Positions 33,724 through 42,572 of a DNA stretch of 64,000 bases are shown piece by piece. The translations under genes and the position numbers were made by a program. Origin of the DNA: JAJFUV01 sp964384215 (GTDB lineage: Bacteria > Acidobacteriota > Terriglobia > Bryobacterales > Bryobacteraceae). Position 1 is the stretch's first letter. Every line of letters begins with the position of its first letter. The notes under the pieces were generated by a model. The model made no database searches and was not told where the DNA came from. It was given only the letters and a program-made list of their open reading frames with translations. The stretch covers positions 1 through 64,000 of the forward strand of contig CAYLLB010000013.1 in assembly GCA_964384215.1 (NCBI GenBank). Direction: 5' to 3'.

Positions 33724-33879
33724 GTGGATACGACAAACTTCCTGTATATGTTCTATGGATTCGCGGTGGCCTGGCTGATTTTGTTCGCTTACGTGGCGGT
33801 GCTGGCCAGGCGCGAGGACAAGCTCAAGAAGGAAGTCGAAGGGCTGAAGCGCATGATTGAGGAAAGGGAGCGCAAGTAA
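33724..33879 (+). CDS. CcmD-like single-helix microprotein
   Basis: A 51-aa protein encoded from GTG 33724 with a GGAGG site 8 nt upstream. The translation shows one hydrophobic helix (FYGFAVAWLILFAYVAVLA) followed by an ARRED junction and an amphipathic, Lys/Glu/Arg-rich coil ending EERERK. This matches the CcmD family of small haem-exporter accessory proteins (aromatic-rich helix, then charged coil). No other ccm gene is in the window. Its TAA stop abuts the ATG of the next gene with no gap, so the two are likely translationally coupled. Confidence 0.7.
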   Translation: MDTTNFLYMFYGFAVAWLILFAYVAVLARREDKLKKEVEGLKRMIEERERK

Positions 33880-35184
33880 ATGCGGCGGCGCGACCTGCTA
33901 CAACTGGCAGTGTGTAGCTCCGTGGGCCGGGCAGTTTTGCGTGGCATGCCGGCGCCCAAGATCCGCGACGTGCGCGTTATCGCCACGGCGCCCGCCGGCT
34001 TGCGGTTGGCCGTAGTAAAGATCCTGACCGACCAGGACGGGCTTTACGGATACGGCTGCGCAACGTTCACGCAGCGCGCCGATCTGGTAGTGGCCGCGGT
34101 CGAGCGTTATCTCAAGCCGTTCCTCGAAGGCAAGCCTGCCGACCGCATCGACGACATCTGGCAGGCGTGCTACAACTCCTCCTACTGGCGCAACGGTCCC
34201 GTGCTCAACAATGCATTGAGCGGCGTGGACATGGCGCTGTGGGACATCAAAGGACGGCAGGCGGGGCTGCCCGTGTATCAACTCCTGGGCGGCAAATGCC
34301 GCGAAGCGGTAGATTGCTACGCGCACGCCGGCGGGGCGGAGATCCCTGAGGTCATCGACAGCGCACGCCGCTTCAAGGAACGGGGCTTCCGGCACGTGCG
34401 CGTGCAGATTGGAGTCCCCGGCATGGCAGGTTACGGGGCCGGCGGCGCCGGCGCTCGGGCCGAGGCGCTGCACCAGTCACCCGTGTACGAGCCGGCGGTT
34501 TACCTGCGACGCGCCCTCAAGATGATCGAAGCGTGCCGCAAGCAACTGGGCGAGGAAGTGGAGTTGCTGCACGACGTGCACGAGCGCGTGTCGCCTTCGC
34601 AGGCTATCCAGTTCGCAAAGGATGTCGAGCCGTTCCGATTGTTCTTTCTCGAAGACCCACTCTCGCCCGAGGACATCGCCTACTTCCGCCAGATGCGCCA
34701 GCAGACCTCCACGCCCATCGCCATGGGCGAACTGTTCAACAGCCCGCACGAGTGGACGCCGCTCATCGCCGAGCGGCTCATCGATTACATACGCATGCAC
34801 ATTTCGCAGATGGGCGGGGTCACTCCAGCGCGCAAGGTGGCGGCGTTCGCCGAACTGTTCGGCGTCCGCACGGCATGGCACGGTCCGGGCGATGTCTCAC
34901 CCATCGGGCACGCGGCCAACGTGGCGCTCGATCTGGCCTGCCATAACTTCGGGGTGCAGGAGTACTCACCGTTCAGCGAGCGCGTGCGCGAGGTCTTCTC
35001 AGGATGCCCGGAGATGCGCAACGGCTATCTGTACGCCAACGAGAAGCCCGGTTGGGGAATCGAAGTGGACGAGAAAGCCGCGGCGAAGTATCCGTTCGGC
35101 AGTTTCGAGCAAGGCGAACGCAAGCTCCTGAACGGAGGTTGGGGTGAAGTGCGCCGTCGAGACGGCACCATCATCAAACAGTAG
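33880..35184 (+). CDS. Enolase-superfamily sugar-acid dehydratase (mannonate dehydratase/RspA-like)
   Basis: A 434-aa member of the mandelate racemase/enolase superfamily, closest in motif content to D-mannonate dehydratase (ManD/RspA). Metal ligands appear in HDVHER (Asp), FFLEDPLSPED (Glu) and AMGELFNSPHEW (Glu), with the catalytic His in WHGPGDVSP. The family dehydrates sugar acids to 2-keto-3-deoxy acids. The N-terminus MRRRDLLQLAVCSS resembles a Tat signal, so the protein may be exported, unusual for the family. It begins immediately after the CcmD-like stop codon. Confidence 0.88.
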   Translation: MRRRDLLQLAVCSSVGRAVLRGMPAPKIRDVRVIATAPAGLRLAVVKILTDQDGLYGYGCATFTQRADLVVAAVERYLKPFLEGKPADRIDDIWQACYNSSYWRNGPVLNNALSGVDMALWDIKGRQAGLPVYQLLGGKCREAVDCYAHAGGAEIPEVIDSARRFKERGFRHVRVQIGVPGMAGYGAGGAGARAEALHQSPVYEPAVYLRRALKMIEACRKQLGEEVELLHDVHERVSPSQAIQFAKDVEPFRLFFLEDPLSPEDIAYFRQMRQQTSTPIAMGELFNSPHEWTPLIAERLIDYIRMHISQMGGVTPARKVAAFAELFGVRTAWHGPGDVSPIGHAANVALDLACHNFGVQEYSPFSERVREVFSGCPEMRNGYLYANEKPGWGIEVDEKAAAKYPFGSFEQGERKLLNGGWGEVRRRDGTIIKQ

Positions 35185-35580
35185 CGCAGGCTAAATGGTC
35201 GGGGGCCGCCACTTCTTGTTTCTGGGCATGCGCTGCTCTGATCGAAGCCGACAGGCACTCCCATATGTGCAACTCGCAGACCGGTTTCCCGTTACCATTG
35301 GCCGTGGAAGGCCATTCCGGATCTCGCGACGTCGGCCAGAACCGTCGTGGGCAGTGGCTGGTCCTTCGGCAACCGCTCATGAGAGTCCAGGACCGCAGGA
35401 TTGTGCAACGAAGGCGTTCCATGGCGGCAGTAGCGTGACAGAGGCGGCCGGCAAGAAGATCGCCTTCGTGGCTTCACTTCCTCCTCTGAAGCGGACTCGA
35501 ATTGCGCCGTCGTAAGTCTGCGGCCGGGATGTTACAGTCCGATATTGCTGAAAGCCCGCGGATCGCGTCCCGCAGCCTGC
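35185..35580. other. 396-bp intergenic region, possible gene remnant
   Basis: This lies between convergent genes. No intact gene is seen. On the minus strand short open pieces in different frames (for example one containing LHNPAVLDSHERLPKDQ near 35400) read like protein but are broken by stops and frame changes, so a decayed gene is possible. No terminator with a clear T-tract was found. Confidence 0.3.
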
Positions 35581-37494
35581 CTACCACACCTTCAGGCTAA
35601 GGTCGCCCGCGCAGACGTTCTCGAAGGGCCCAGGCGCAGGGCTCGTTTCGGCCCGTTTCTTGCCGAAGTAGTCATAGTCGATGACGACGGGCGAACCGTC
35701 CGCATTCTCATAGGCGAGCCCTGCTACCCTGGTCTTCCCCAGCAGGGCGGTGGTCACGCGTTTGGTCGCCGCCCGGCGCGCTGACGATGGCAGCGCCAGA
35801 CGGATGTACACGCCATCGACCTCATCAACGATTTGAATCTTGGGGTCTATGCCTGAGAGCAGCAAGGCATCGGCCTCGTTCGGGTATGGGCGCGCTCCAT
35901 TCAAGTAGACGTTCCCGCCGGTTTGGAGCGGATACATCGCCGTGTCATAGACCCAGAGGCCGAATCCCTTGATGCTGCGGGTCTTCGGGTCTCGCGCCGC
36001 GGCGGACGCGGCATCGGGGCGTCCGACAAAGATGTTGTTGTAGAAACGGTCGTCGCCTCCCTGCGTGTTGCCGTGTCCCGCCACCCTAGTCGAGTGCGCG
36101 TAATGGTAGGGGGTGGAGCGATTTGGCGCCAATTGGCTCAGAATCTTGCCGGTCATCAAGTTGTGAACATATGCGCCGCCTTGCGACTCGTCATACAGGC
36201 TCATGCCCGACAGGAACAGATTATTGTCCACGATGAACGGCCCATGATCCACCTCCACCAGGAGATCGCAATAGCTGTTGTCGTAGAGGAGGTTGCCGGT
36301 GATGCGAGTTCCCTGCGCCATCCAGTCCATCCACAAACCGAGGTGGCCGTTGTGAATACGGTTTCCCTTGATCAAAACGTCTATGGCGGCGTGCAGTTTG
36401 ATCGCCGCCATCTCGGCACCGGTGAATTGCCGCTTGGTCCAGATGTTGTAGATGTGGTTGTTCGTGATCTGGCTGAAGACGGCGCCCAGGCTGCCGATGA
36501 CGCCTCCCTGCTCACAATTGAAGATGGTATTGTTCCTGACGATATGGCCGCCGATGTTCGCCTTCGACCAGCCGATGGCCAGGGCGCGCGTAATCACCTC
36601 GTTGTAATGCGTCGCACCGTCCTTGGCCGGATTCCGCACCCAGACGTTGTGGCCGGTGGCGCGGTCCTTGCCCAGGGTGATGCCGGAGCACTTCGAGTCG
36701 CTGATCACGTTGTTCTCGATGATCCAGCCCTTGCTCCAGTGAGTGCCGATCAGCCCGATCTGTTCGGCGGTGGGTGCGGCCCATTGCGTAGCTGCCTGGC
36801 TCAAGGTGAAGCCGCGAACTGTAATGTAATTCCGGCCTGGCTGATCCGGATAGAAACAACTGTCGCGCACGTTGATCTCGACCAGTTCCCGGTTGGGGTC
36901 CTTGTCGTGGAAGTTGGCGTAAATGTAAGTGAACTTGTCGTCGCTTTCGCAGAACCAGGTCCAGGTGGAGCCTTCGCGGTCCCTGGCGCCCTCAAACGGT
37001 TGCGGATCCAGGACGCGTTCCAGCAAATGGGTCTCCCATAGGCTCTTGCCGTTCAAGTAGACCTCGCCTGTGTGGTGCGGCCGTCCCTTGTCGGTGAACC
37101 AGTCTCCCCAAATCAGGTCCTTGTAAGGGTTGTAGCCGCCGAAGAACGAATTCGGAATCGTAACCTTCCACACCCCCGGTTTGAAGGGCTTCCACCCTCG
37201 AATCACCTCCGATCCCTTGATGAAAACCTTCTCGCCCGCTGCCGCCTGGTAAACGATGCGCTTGGCGTCCGACTCCCCGCCGCGAGGAGGTGTTACCCGC
37301 TCGCGGTAGGTGCCCTCGTGCACAGTGATCATGTCGCCCGGCTGTGCTACATGAGCAGCGGCATTAACGGTCCTAAAGGGCTTGGCCAGAGAGCCTTCGC
37401 CGCTGTCGAGCGCTTTGGCTGAGACGTGAAATTCGCGCGCGAGGGCTGGATACGCCAGGATGACTGGCACCAGGAGCGTAATCAGCCTTTTCAT
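35581..37494 (-). CDS. Secreted parallel beta-helix protein, pectate-lyase-like
   Basis: A 637-aa secreted protein starting at ATG 37494 (MKRLITLLVPVILAYPALA signal peptide). The early motif SLAKPFRTVNAAAHVAQPGDMITVHEGTYRERV is the DUF1565-type opening of right-handed beta-helix proteins. The body repeats short Asn/Gly-rich turns (ENNVISDSKCSGITLG, RNNTIFNCEQGG, TNNHIYN, KGNRIHNGHLG, DNNLFLSG), as in polysaccharide lyases and glycosidases with parallel beta-helix folds. The target is probably an acidic or branched plant polysaccharide. It follows the second receptor gene after a hairpin and belongs to that uptake module. Confidence 0.8.
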   Translation of the reverse strand: MKRLITLLVPVILAYPALAREFHVSAKALDSGEGSLAKPFRTVNAAAHVAQPGDMITVHEGTYRERVTPPRGGESDAKRIVYQAAAGEKVFIKGSEVIRGWKPFKPGVWKVTIPNSFFGGYNPYKDLIWGDWFTDKGRPHHTGEVYLNGKSLWETHLLERVLDPQPFEGARDREGSTWTWFCESDDKFTYIYANFHDKDPNRELVEINVRDSCFYPDQPGRNYITVRGFTLSQAATQWAAPTAEQIGLIGTHWSKGWIIENNVISDSKCSGITLGKDRATGHNVWVRNPAKDGATHYNEVITRALAIGWSKANIGGHIVRNNTIFNCEQGGVIGSLGAVFSQITNNHIYNIWTKRQFTGAEMAAIKLHAAIDVLIKGNRIHNGHLGLWMDWMAQGTRITGNLLYDNSYCDLLVEVDHGPFIVDNNLFLSGMSLYDESQGGAYVHNLMTGKILSQLAPNRSTPYHYAHSTRVAGHGNTQGGDDRFYNNIFVGRPDAASAAARDPKTRSIKGFGLWVYDTAMYPLQTGGNVYLNGARPYPNEADALLLSGIDPKIQIVDEVDGVYIRLALPSSARRAATKRVTTALLGKTRVAGLAYENADGSPVVIDYDYFGKKRAETSPAPGPFENVCAGDLSLKVW

Positions 37495-37530
37495 ATCTGA
37501 ATGATCGAAATCGCGTTGCGAAACAAGAGC

Positions 37531-37560
37531 GGGCGGCCGGCGGCGAACTGGCGGCCGCCC
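37531..37560 (-). terminator. Hairpin after the second receptor gene
   Basis: GGGCGGCCG and CGGCCGCCC form a 9-bp GC-rich stem with a 12-nt loop; on the minus strand it is followed by GCTCTTGTTTC, moderately U-rich. It lies between the receptor stop (37622) and the beta-helix gene start (37494), in the same relative position as the hairpin after the first receptor. Confidence 0.5.
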
Positions 37561-37621
37561 GAAACACATCACACGTTGACAAGCGTCACAGAAGACGCCG
37601 CACGAAACGGGCCCAAGGACA

Positions 37622-40600
37622 TCAGAACTGAAGCTTCAACCCCAGTTGGATGATCCGTTGATCACCCGTCGCCCCCGGCCCCTGGCTGCTGCTTGTGATC
37701 ACGCCAAAGGTGTTAGGGGTCAGGATGCTAATCCCAGGGGCCCCCAGATTCACGTGGTTCACGAAGTTGAACATTTCGGCCCGGAATTGCACGTTGGCCC
37801 TCTCCGAGAACCGGAAATACTTGTTGGCCGCCAGATCGATGTTGTTCAGTCCGGGGAGGTGAAGCGGATTACGGGTGGCGTTACCCCAGCTTCCCATCGG
37901 AGTCACATAAAAGGCGGAGGTGTTGAACCACCGGCTCCGCGAGCGCTCGCTCCGGGAGAGTTCGGCGTGCTGGCCGTTGACCACGCTCACCCGCGAACCG
38001 ACGCCGGTACCGGTGGTATCGCCGACGCCGCCCAAGGTCATGGCAAAGCCGGTTTGCTCGGTCACGATGGCATTCACCTGCCATCCGCCAAGCACCGTCT
38101 TGACCGCGCGGTTGGAGGCATGCTCAAACAATGGAATGTTGTAGATCGTAGCCAGCGAGAAGCGGTGACGCAAATCGTACGCCGCGTATGACTTATCCCC
38201 CTTCAAATTGAGGATGTCCTGGACGTTCCCGGTGTACCAGCCGCCGCCCACCGTGCTCGCGTCCTGAGCTGAAAGCGCTTTGGACCAGGTGTACGCCCCG
38301 ATGAAATTGAGGCCGCCCGCCATTCTGCGCTCGCCTTTCATCTGCAAGGAATGGTAGTTGGCGTTGCCGATGGCTTTCGTGGTCGTAATACTGCCGAAGC
38401 CTTGGTAGGGCCTTCTACTGGCGAGCGAAGGCAATCCGGGGGTCGTAGGATTGACCACCGTGACCGGCCGGTTCCCGTCGAACGCGTACGGCAGATTCGT
38501 GGCCTTCGATCCAACGTAAGCAATGTCATAAAAGACTTTCCCCGGCAATTGCTTCTGCACGGTGAAGTTCCACTGCTGGATGTATGCGTCGCGCATGGTC
38601 GGGTCGAGTGCGGCGGCACCGAAGGTGCCCGTCACTATATTGCCCTGTTGGAGAAACGCGGTCGCCACCTGGAGCGGTTGGTTGTAGGTGGCGGAGTACG
38701 TGTAACTCTTGACGACCGGCGTGCCGAGCACCAAGTTTGTATAGGTGTTGGTAATTTCCTGGGTGTAATAGACGCCGTAACCGCCGCGTATGACGAGGTC
38801 GTTGACGCGCGGCACGCGATAAGCGAAGCCGAGGCGTGGTCCCCAGTCGTTCTTGTCGCCATTCATCAGGCTGGGCGACACCCCTGGGGTGTCCGGGATG
38901 TCGGGGAAGTTGCGGAAGAGTTGCCGGGAGACGGTGAAGCCGGGGATGGCTCCGTTCAGCTCCCAGTTGGTGACTTTGCCGCGCTCAACCGGCTGGGCGA
39001 AGTAGTCGTAACGCAGGCCGAGGTTCACAGTGAGGTTGCGGGTCACCTTCCAGTCGTCCTGGAAATAATAGGACTGCCAAGTGTGATTCATGCGATTGGA
39101 GAACGGGTCGGAACTGATGGTGGCGCTTGTCGCAAGACCCATCAGAAAGGCGGCGAAAGTATTCTCGCGAACCGGGGAGGCGCCGTTCAACGTGGTTGTC
39201 CGGCCATCGAACCCGAAGACGCCGCGTGGATAGAGAGCCTCGTCAAAACTGAAATTGCGGCGGAAGATGAGCGTACCCACGGTCAGAAAGTGTCCACCCT
39301 TATTGATGGAGAGATTGTCGTTGAACTGCCAGACCTGGTTATGCTGATACGCCGGCCCGTTAGCTGCCACCGTTGGATAGTCGTAACCCATGCCGAACTG
39401 GGGCGGGCCGTAGTCACGGGGATCTTTGGATACGCCGGGAATACCGATGATGTTGGCGATGTCGTACTCCGGTTTGTAGCTCGTTCCGTTATACGATTTC
39501 GGGAACCGACGGCTCCAACCGACGCGCAGTTCATTGACCGTCGAGGCGGAGAACACGTGCGTGTCGCACAGCGAGAGCACTTGCTGGCGCCCGTAGCCTA
39601 CCGTGTAATCCCACACATAGGTCGGCACTGAAAAAGCCGTCTGCTGATTGAAGATATAGGTCCCATACAAGGTGTTCTTGTTGTTGATGCGATGGTCGAT
39701 ACGACCGAGGTACTGATTCTGATCCGTGGGGGCGGAAGCGGTCGGACCGCGGTAATTGATGGCCGCCTCGTTGGCGTTCGGTTGCGGAACGAAGTTCATG
39801 AACTTTGTCGCATAAGACTGGATGCGGCTCGCCGGAATAGTGTTATTCGCGAAGGGTTGGCCCGTGGAAGGATCGTAGATCACGGCCGAGGATCCAGAGA
39901 AATTCCCGGTGCGGTATGCCACAGGTGGGACGAAAGCGGTCCCGCCGAACGAACCTGAGATCAAGCGCCCAGACTCCCAGTTAAAGAAGAAGAAAGTCCG
40001 CTCTTTTCCGTTGTAGAGTTTCGGAAGTACCACAGGCCCGCCGATGTTGGCCCCGAACTGATTGCGGTTGAGACGGGGCGGCTTCGCCGTGGACGAGTAC
40101 GGTTGGAACGGAGCCAGCGTGGTAAGGACGTTATTCCGGTTGAAGATCCAGGCTTGGCCGTGAAACTCGTTGGTGCCGCTCTTGGTGGTGAGGTTGATGT
40201 GCCCGCCGGGCGCAGCGCCGAGGGCCGCCGAGTAACTGCTTGAATCCACCTTGAACTCCCGGATGGCATCGATGGATAGTGAAAAACTCATGCTATAGGA
40301 GCCCATGCTCATGGCTTCGATGCCATCGTAGTAGTAGCGATTCTGGTTGTCTCTTGCCCCATTGGCGCTCATACCGACCTGCTGTCCGAGCGAGCCCCCG
40401 GAACTGCGGACGCTCAGGCTGCCTGGAGTGGCTGGATTGACGCCGGGTGTGAGCAGCGCAAGTTGGACAAACGAACGGCCATTGAGCGGAAGCTCCGCCA
40501 CACGCTCCCGATCAATGACTGTGCCGACCGTAGCATTCTCGGTCTGCAAGGAGACGGCGGTCGCTTCCACAAGCACCTTCTCCGAGACCTGCCCTACCTT

Positions 40601-40936
40601 CAGTTGGATGTCCATGCGCGCGGTCTGCCCGACGACGAGTTGGAACTTATCGATCTCGACAGTCTGAAAACCGGAAAAACTCGCACTCACGGTGTAGTTA
40701 CCGACGGGCAGAAACGGCAGGTTGTAGTTCCCGCTCGTATTGGTGACCGTGGAGTGTTTCTGACCCGTCTCGAGGCGCACGGCAGTAACCGTGGCCCCTG
40801 ATATGCTGGCGCCTGTCGAATCGGTGACAGTACCAACGATTGAAGCCGAATTCGCCTGACCATAGAGCGCTATTGCGAGCAGCACCGTCAGGCCGAGCAG
40901 AACCAGTGCACGGCAGTTGCTTTTCCTCATACTCAT
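37622..40936 (-). CDS. TonB-dependent-receptor-like outer-membrane protein (SusC/Oar type), second
   Basis: An 1104-aa outer-membrane receptor with signal peptide (ALVLLGLTVLLAIALYGQA), carboxypeptidase-regulatory-like domain (about 28-115; SIVGTVTDSTGASISGATV, LPFLPVGNYTVSASFSGF), plug (ELPLNGRSFVQLALLTPGVNP, about 155 onward) and a barrel ending in aromatic Phe (LGLKLQF). ATG 40936 is chosen because AGGAG lies 7 nt upstream; TTG 40939 and ATG 40930 are less well spaced. It is divergent from a membrane-anchored regulator-like gene and precedes a beta-helix protein, forming a likely polysaccharide-utilisation module. Confidence 0.9.
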   Translation of the reverse strand: MSMRKSNCRALVLLGLTVLLAIALYGQANSASIVGTVTDSTGASISGATVTAVRLETGQKHSTVTNTSGNYNLPFLPVGNYTVSASFSGFQTVEIDKFQLVVGQTARMDIQLKVGQVSEKVLVEATAVSLQTENATVGTVIDRERVAELPLNGRSFVQLALLTPGVNPATPGSLSVRSSGGSLGQQVGMSANGARDNQNRYYYDGIEAMSMGSYSMSFSLSIDAIREFKVDSSSYSAALGAAPGGHINLTTKSGTNEFHGQAWIFNRNNVLTTLAPFQPYSSTAKPPRLNRNQFGANIGGPVVLPKLYNGKERTFFFFNWESGRLISGSFGGTAFVPPVAYRTGNFSGSSAVIYDPSTGQPFANNTIPASRIQSYATKFMNFVPQPNANEAAINYRGPTASAPTDQNQYLGRIDHRINNKNTLYGTYIFNQQTAFSVPTYVWDYTVGYGRQQVLSLCDTHVFSASTVNELRVGWSRRFPKSYNGTSYKPEYDIANIIGIPGVSKDPRDYGPPQFGMGYDYPTVAANGPAYQHNQVWQFNDNLSINKGGHFLTVGTLIFRRNFSFDEALYPRGVFGFDGRTTTLNGASPVRENTFAAFLMGLATSATISSDPFSNRMNHTWQSYYFQDDWKVTRNLTVNLGLRYDYFAQPVERGKVTNWELNGAIPGFTVSRQLFRNFPDIPDTPGVSPSLMNGDKNDWGPRLGFAYRVPRVNDLVIRGGYGVYYTQEITNTYTNLVLGTPVVKSYTYSATYNQPLQVATAFLQQGNIVTGTFGAAALDPTMRDAYIQQWNFTVQKQLPGKVFYDIAYVGSKATNLPYAFDGNRPVTVVNPTTPGLPSLASRRPYQGFGSITTTKAIGNANYHSLQMKGERRMAGGLNFIGAYTWSKALSAQDASTVGGGWYTGNVQDILNLKGDKSYAAYDLRHRFSLATIYNIPLFEHASNRAVKTVLGGWQVNAIVTEQTGFAMTLGGVGDTTGTGVGSRVSVVNGQHAELSRSERSRSRWFNTSAFYVTPMGSWGNATRNPLHLPGLNNIDLAANKYFRFSERANVQFRAEMFNFVNHVNLGAPGISILTPNTFGVITSSSQGPGATGDQRIIQLGLKLQF

Positions 40937-41227
40937 CAAGACTCTCCTTCTTTTGAACGCATTCCCAAACAGCGCTTCTTGTCCTAGAACTCTGGCGCGA
41001 CCACCGTCATGTGAACATACACTCCGGCCCTGGATGACTGACTTGAGAATCGCCCCACTCGTTCAAAGGTGACGCTTGAGATTAGCCGATCCGGCCTGAC
41101 GGATCAAGGTTCCTTACGGTTCGAGAGCCTGGAGACTTAACCATCGTGTTATCAATAAATCCGGGCCATAACTTCGACGTTACGAACCGTTACGTTCCGT
41201 GGTACTGTATTGTAAGATACGCGATTC
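40937..41227. other. Divergent control region between receptor and regulator-like gene
   Basis: These 291 bp must contain promoters for both genes. The part nearest the regulator is AT-rich (GTGTTATCAATAAAT near 41147-41160) and holds two CGTTACG direct repeats exactly 10 bp apart (41178, 41188), overlapping an inverted GAAC/GTTC repeat. No small gene is apparent. Confidence 0.5.
41182..41200. promoter_or_regulatory. Candidate operator, GAAC-N6-GTTC inverted repeat
   Basis: ACGAAC-CGTTAC-GTTCCGT forms an imperfect palindrome centred about 37 bp upstream of the regulator-like gene's ATG and overlaps 10-bp-phased CGTTACG repeats. Ten-bp phasing places repeats on the same helix face. It is a plausible binding site for a regulator of the receptor module. 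Confidence 0.35.
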
Positions 41228-42541
41228 ATGGCGGATGCTTCACAGCCACTGGGCAGGGGGCTCACTTCCGGACGGCGCAAGTTAACGACCGAAGAGGGCG
41301 TCGCTGACGTGCGGCAACATCTGGCACGGATCCTGGAGAGCCCTTCATTTCAAGGCAGTAAACGGTGTCAGGAATTCCTCCAATATGTGGTGGATCGGGC
41401 CTTGGCCGGGCAGTTCGATGCTCTAAAAGAACGGGTGATCGGAGCGGAAGTATTCGGACGCCCGGCAGGCTATGAAACCTCTGGCGACGCCATTGTTCGA
41501 GTGAAAGCGAACGAAGTCCGCAAACGGCTGGCGCAGTACTACCAGGATACTGGCGGAGCGGAGGTTTTGCGAATCGAACTGCCCGCCGGTTCTTACATCC
41601 CCACCATCACCTGGCTGGACGAGAAGGGGTCCGCTCCCGTGGTCCTCCAGATAAGCGATTTCACACCCTCGGAGCCTTCGGCGCCGCACCCCTCCATAAA
41701 GACGGAGCTGGCCGCCAGGAAGAGGTGGATGATGTGGCTGGCGGCGGGATTGGGGGTGCTGCTGGTGGCCGCTGCCGCCCTGTGGCTGCTGTTTCCGCAG
41801 CGATCTGAATTGGACAGGTTCTGGGCACCCATCATCGAGTCCAAAGAGCCGGTGGTGGTGTGCATGAACATCAGAGACGACTACATATACTCCCCTCGAA
41901 TGCAGGAGGCGCTGGCGGCAGCCGCCCGGAGTGAAGGTTACCGCATCGGCTTCCCATTGCAGTCGGACGATGTCGTGCGGGTGCCCAATGGGCAGTTGTC
42001 ATTGCAGAGCCTCCGGGCAGTCCTGGAGATGGCGATGTTTCTGGCTCAACATGGCAAGCAGGTCCAGTTCCGCACCCCCGCGGACGTCTCTTTCGACGAA
42101 ATCCGGCATCAGGCCGTGGTGCTGGTGGGCTCGACCAACAACCCCTGGACGGTTCAGCTCAGTCAGGAACTACGGTACAGTTTCGATTTCGTCGATCACG
42201 GCCGCCGTGCGAGCGCATGGATCAAAGACAAGCAGACTCCCCATGAACCCAAATGGAGGGTCGATAGGGTCTGGCCCTACCACTCGCCGTCCGTCGATTA
42301 TGCCATCGTCAGCCGGGTGTTCGACACTTCAAGCCAACGGGTGACCTTGTCGGCGGCCGGGATGAGCCGTTTTGGCGCGCAAGTTGCCGGCGAGTTTCTT
42401 ACCAAGCCGCAGTACTGGAAGCCGGTTGCGATGCAGGCGCCCCGAGGCTGGGAGCGTATGAACTGCCAAATCGTACTCGAGACAAAATTGGTTGGGACAA
42501 CGCCGGGCCCGCCGAAGATAGTCGCAACGCACTTTTGGTAG
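41228..42541 (+). CDS. Membrane-anchored regulator-like protein divergent from receptor
   Basis: A 437-aa protein. The N-terminal part (about 25-125; RILESPSFQGSKRCQEFLQYVVDRALAG, DAIVRVKANEVRKRLAQYYQ, ELPAGSYIPTI) is a helical module I recognise from many Acidobacteriota proteins annotated as adenylate-cyclase-like or transcription-regulator-like. One membrane helix follows (MWLAAGLGVLLVAAAALWLLF, about 168-190), then a periplasmic alpha/beta domain (about 195-437) resembling ABC-type binding folds. It may sense a transported ligand and signal inward to control the divergent receptor gene. No catalytic motif is visible; function is inferred from architecture and position. Confidence 0.65.
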   Translation: MADASQPLGRGLTSGRRKLTTEEGVADVRQHLARILESPSFQGSKRCQEFLQYVVDRALAGQFDALKERVIGAEVFGRPAGYETSGDAIVRVKANEVRKRLAQYYQDTGGAEVLRIELPAGSYIPTITWLDEKGSAPVVLQISDFTPSEPSAPHPSIKTELAARKRWMMWLAAGLGVLLVAAAALWLLFPQRSELDRFWAPIIESKEPVVVCMNIRDDYIYSPRMQEALAAAARSEGYRIGFPLQSDDVVRVPNGQLSLQSLRAVLEMAMFLAQHGKQVQFRTPADVSFDEIRHQAVVLVGSTNNPWTVQLSQELRYSFDFVDHGRRASAWIKDKQTPHEPKWRVDRVWPYHSPSVDYAIVSRVFDTSSQRVTLSAAGMSRFGAQVAGEFLTKPQYWKPVAMQAPRGWERMNCQIVLETKLVGTTPGPPKIVATHFW

Positions 42542-42572
42542 CTGGAAAAACTCGCATTGACTTTCGGACGCG

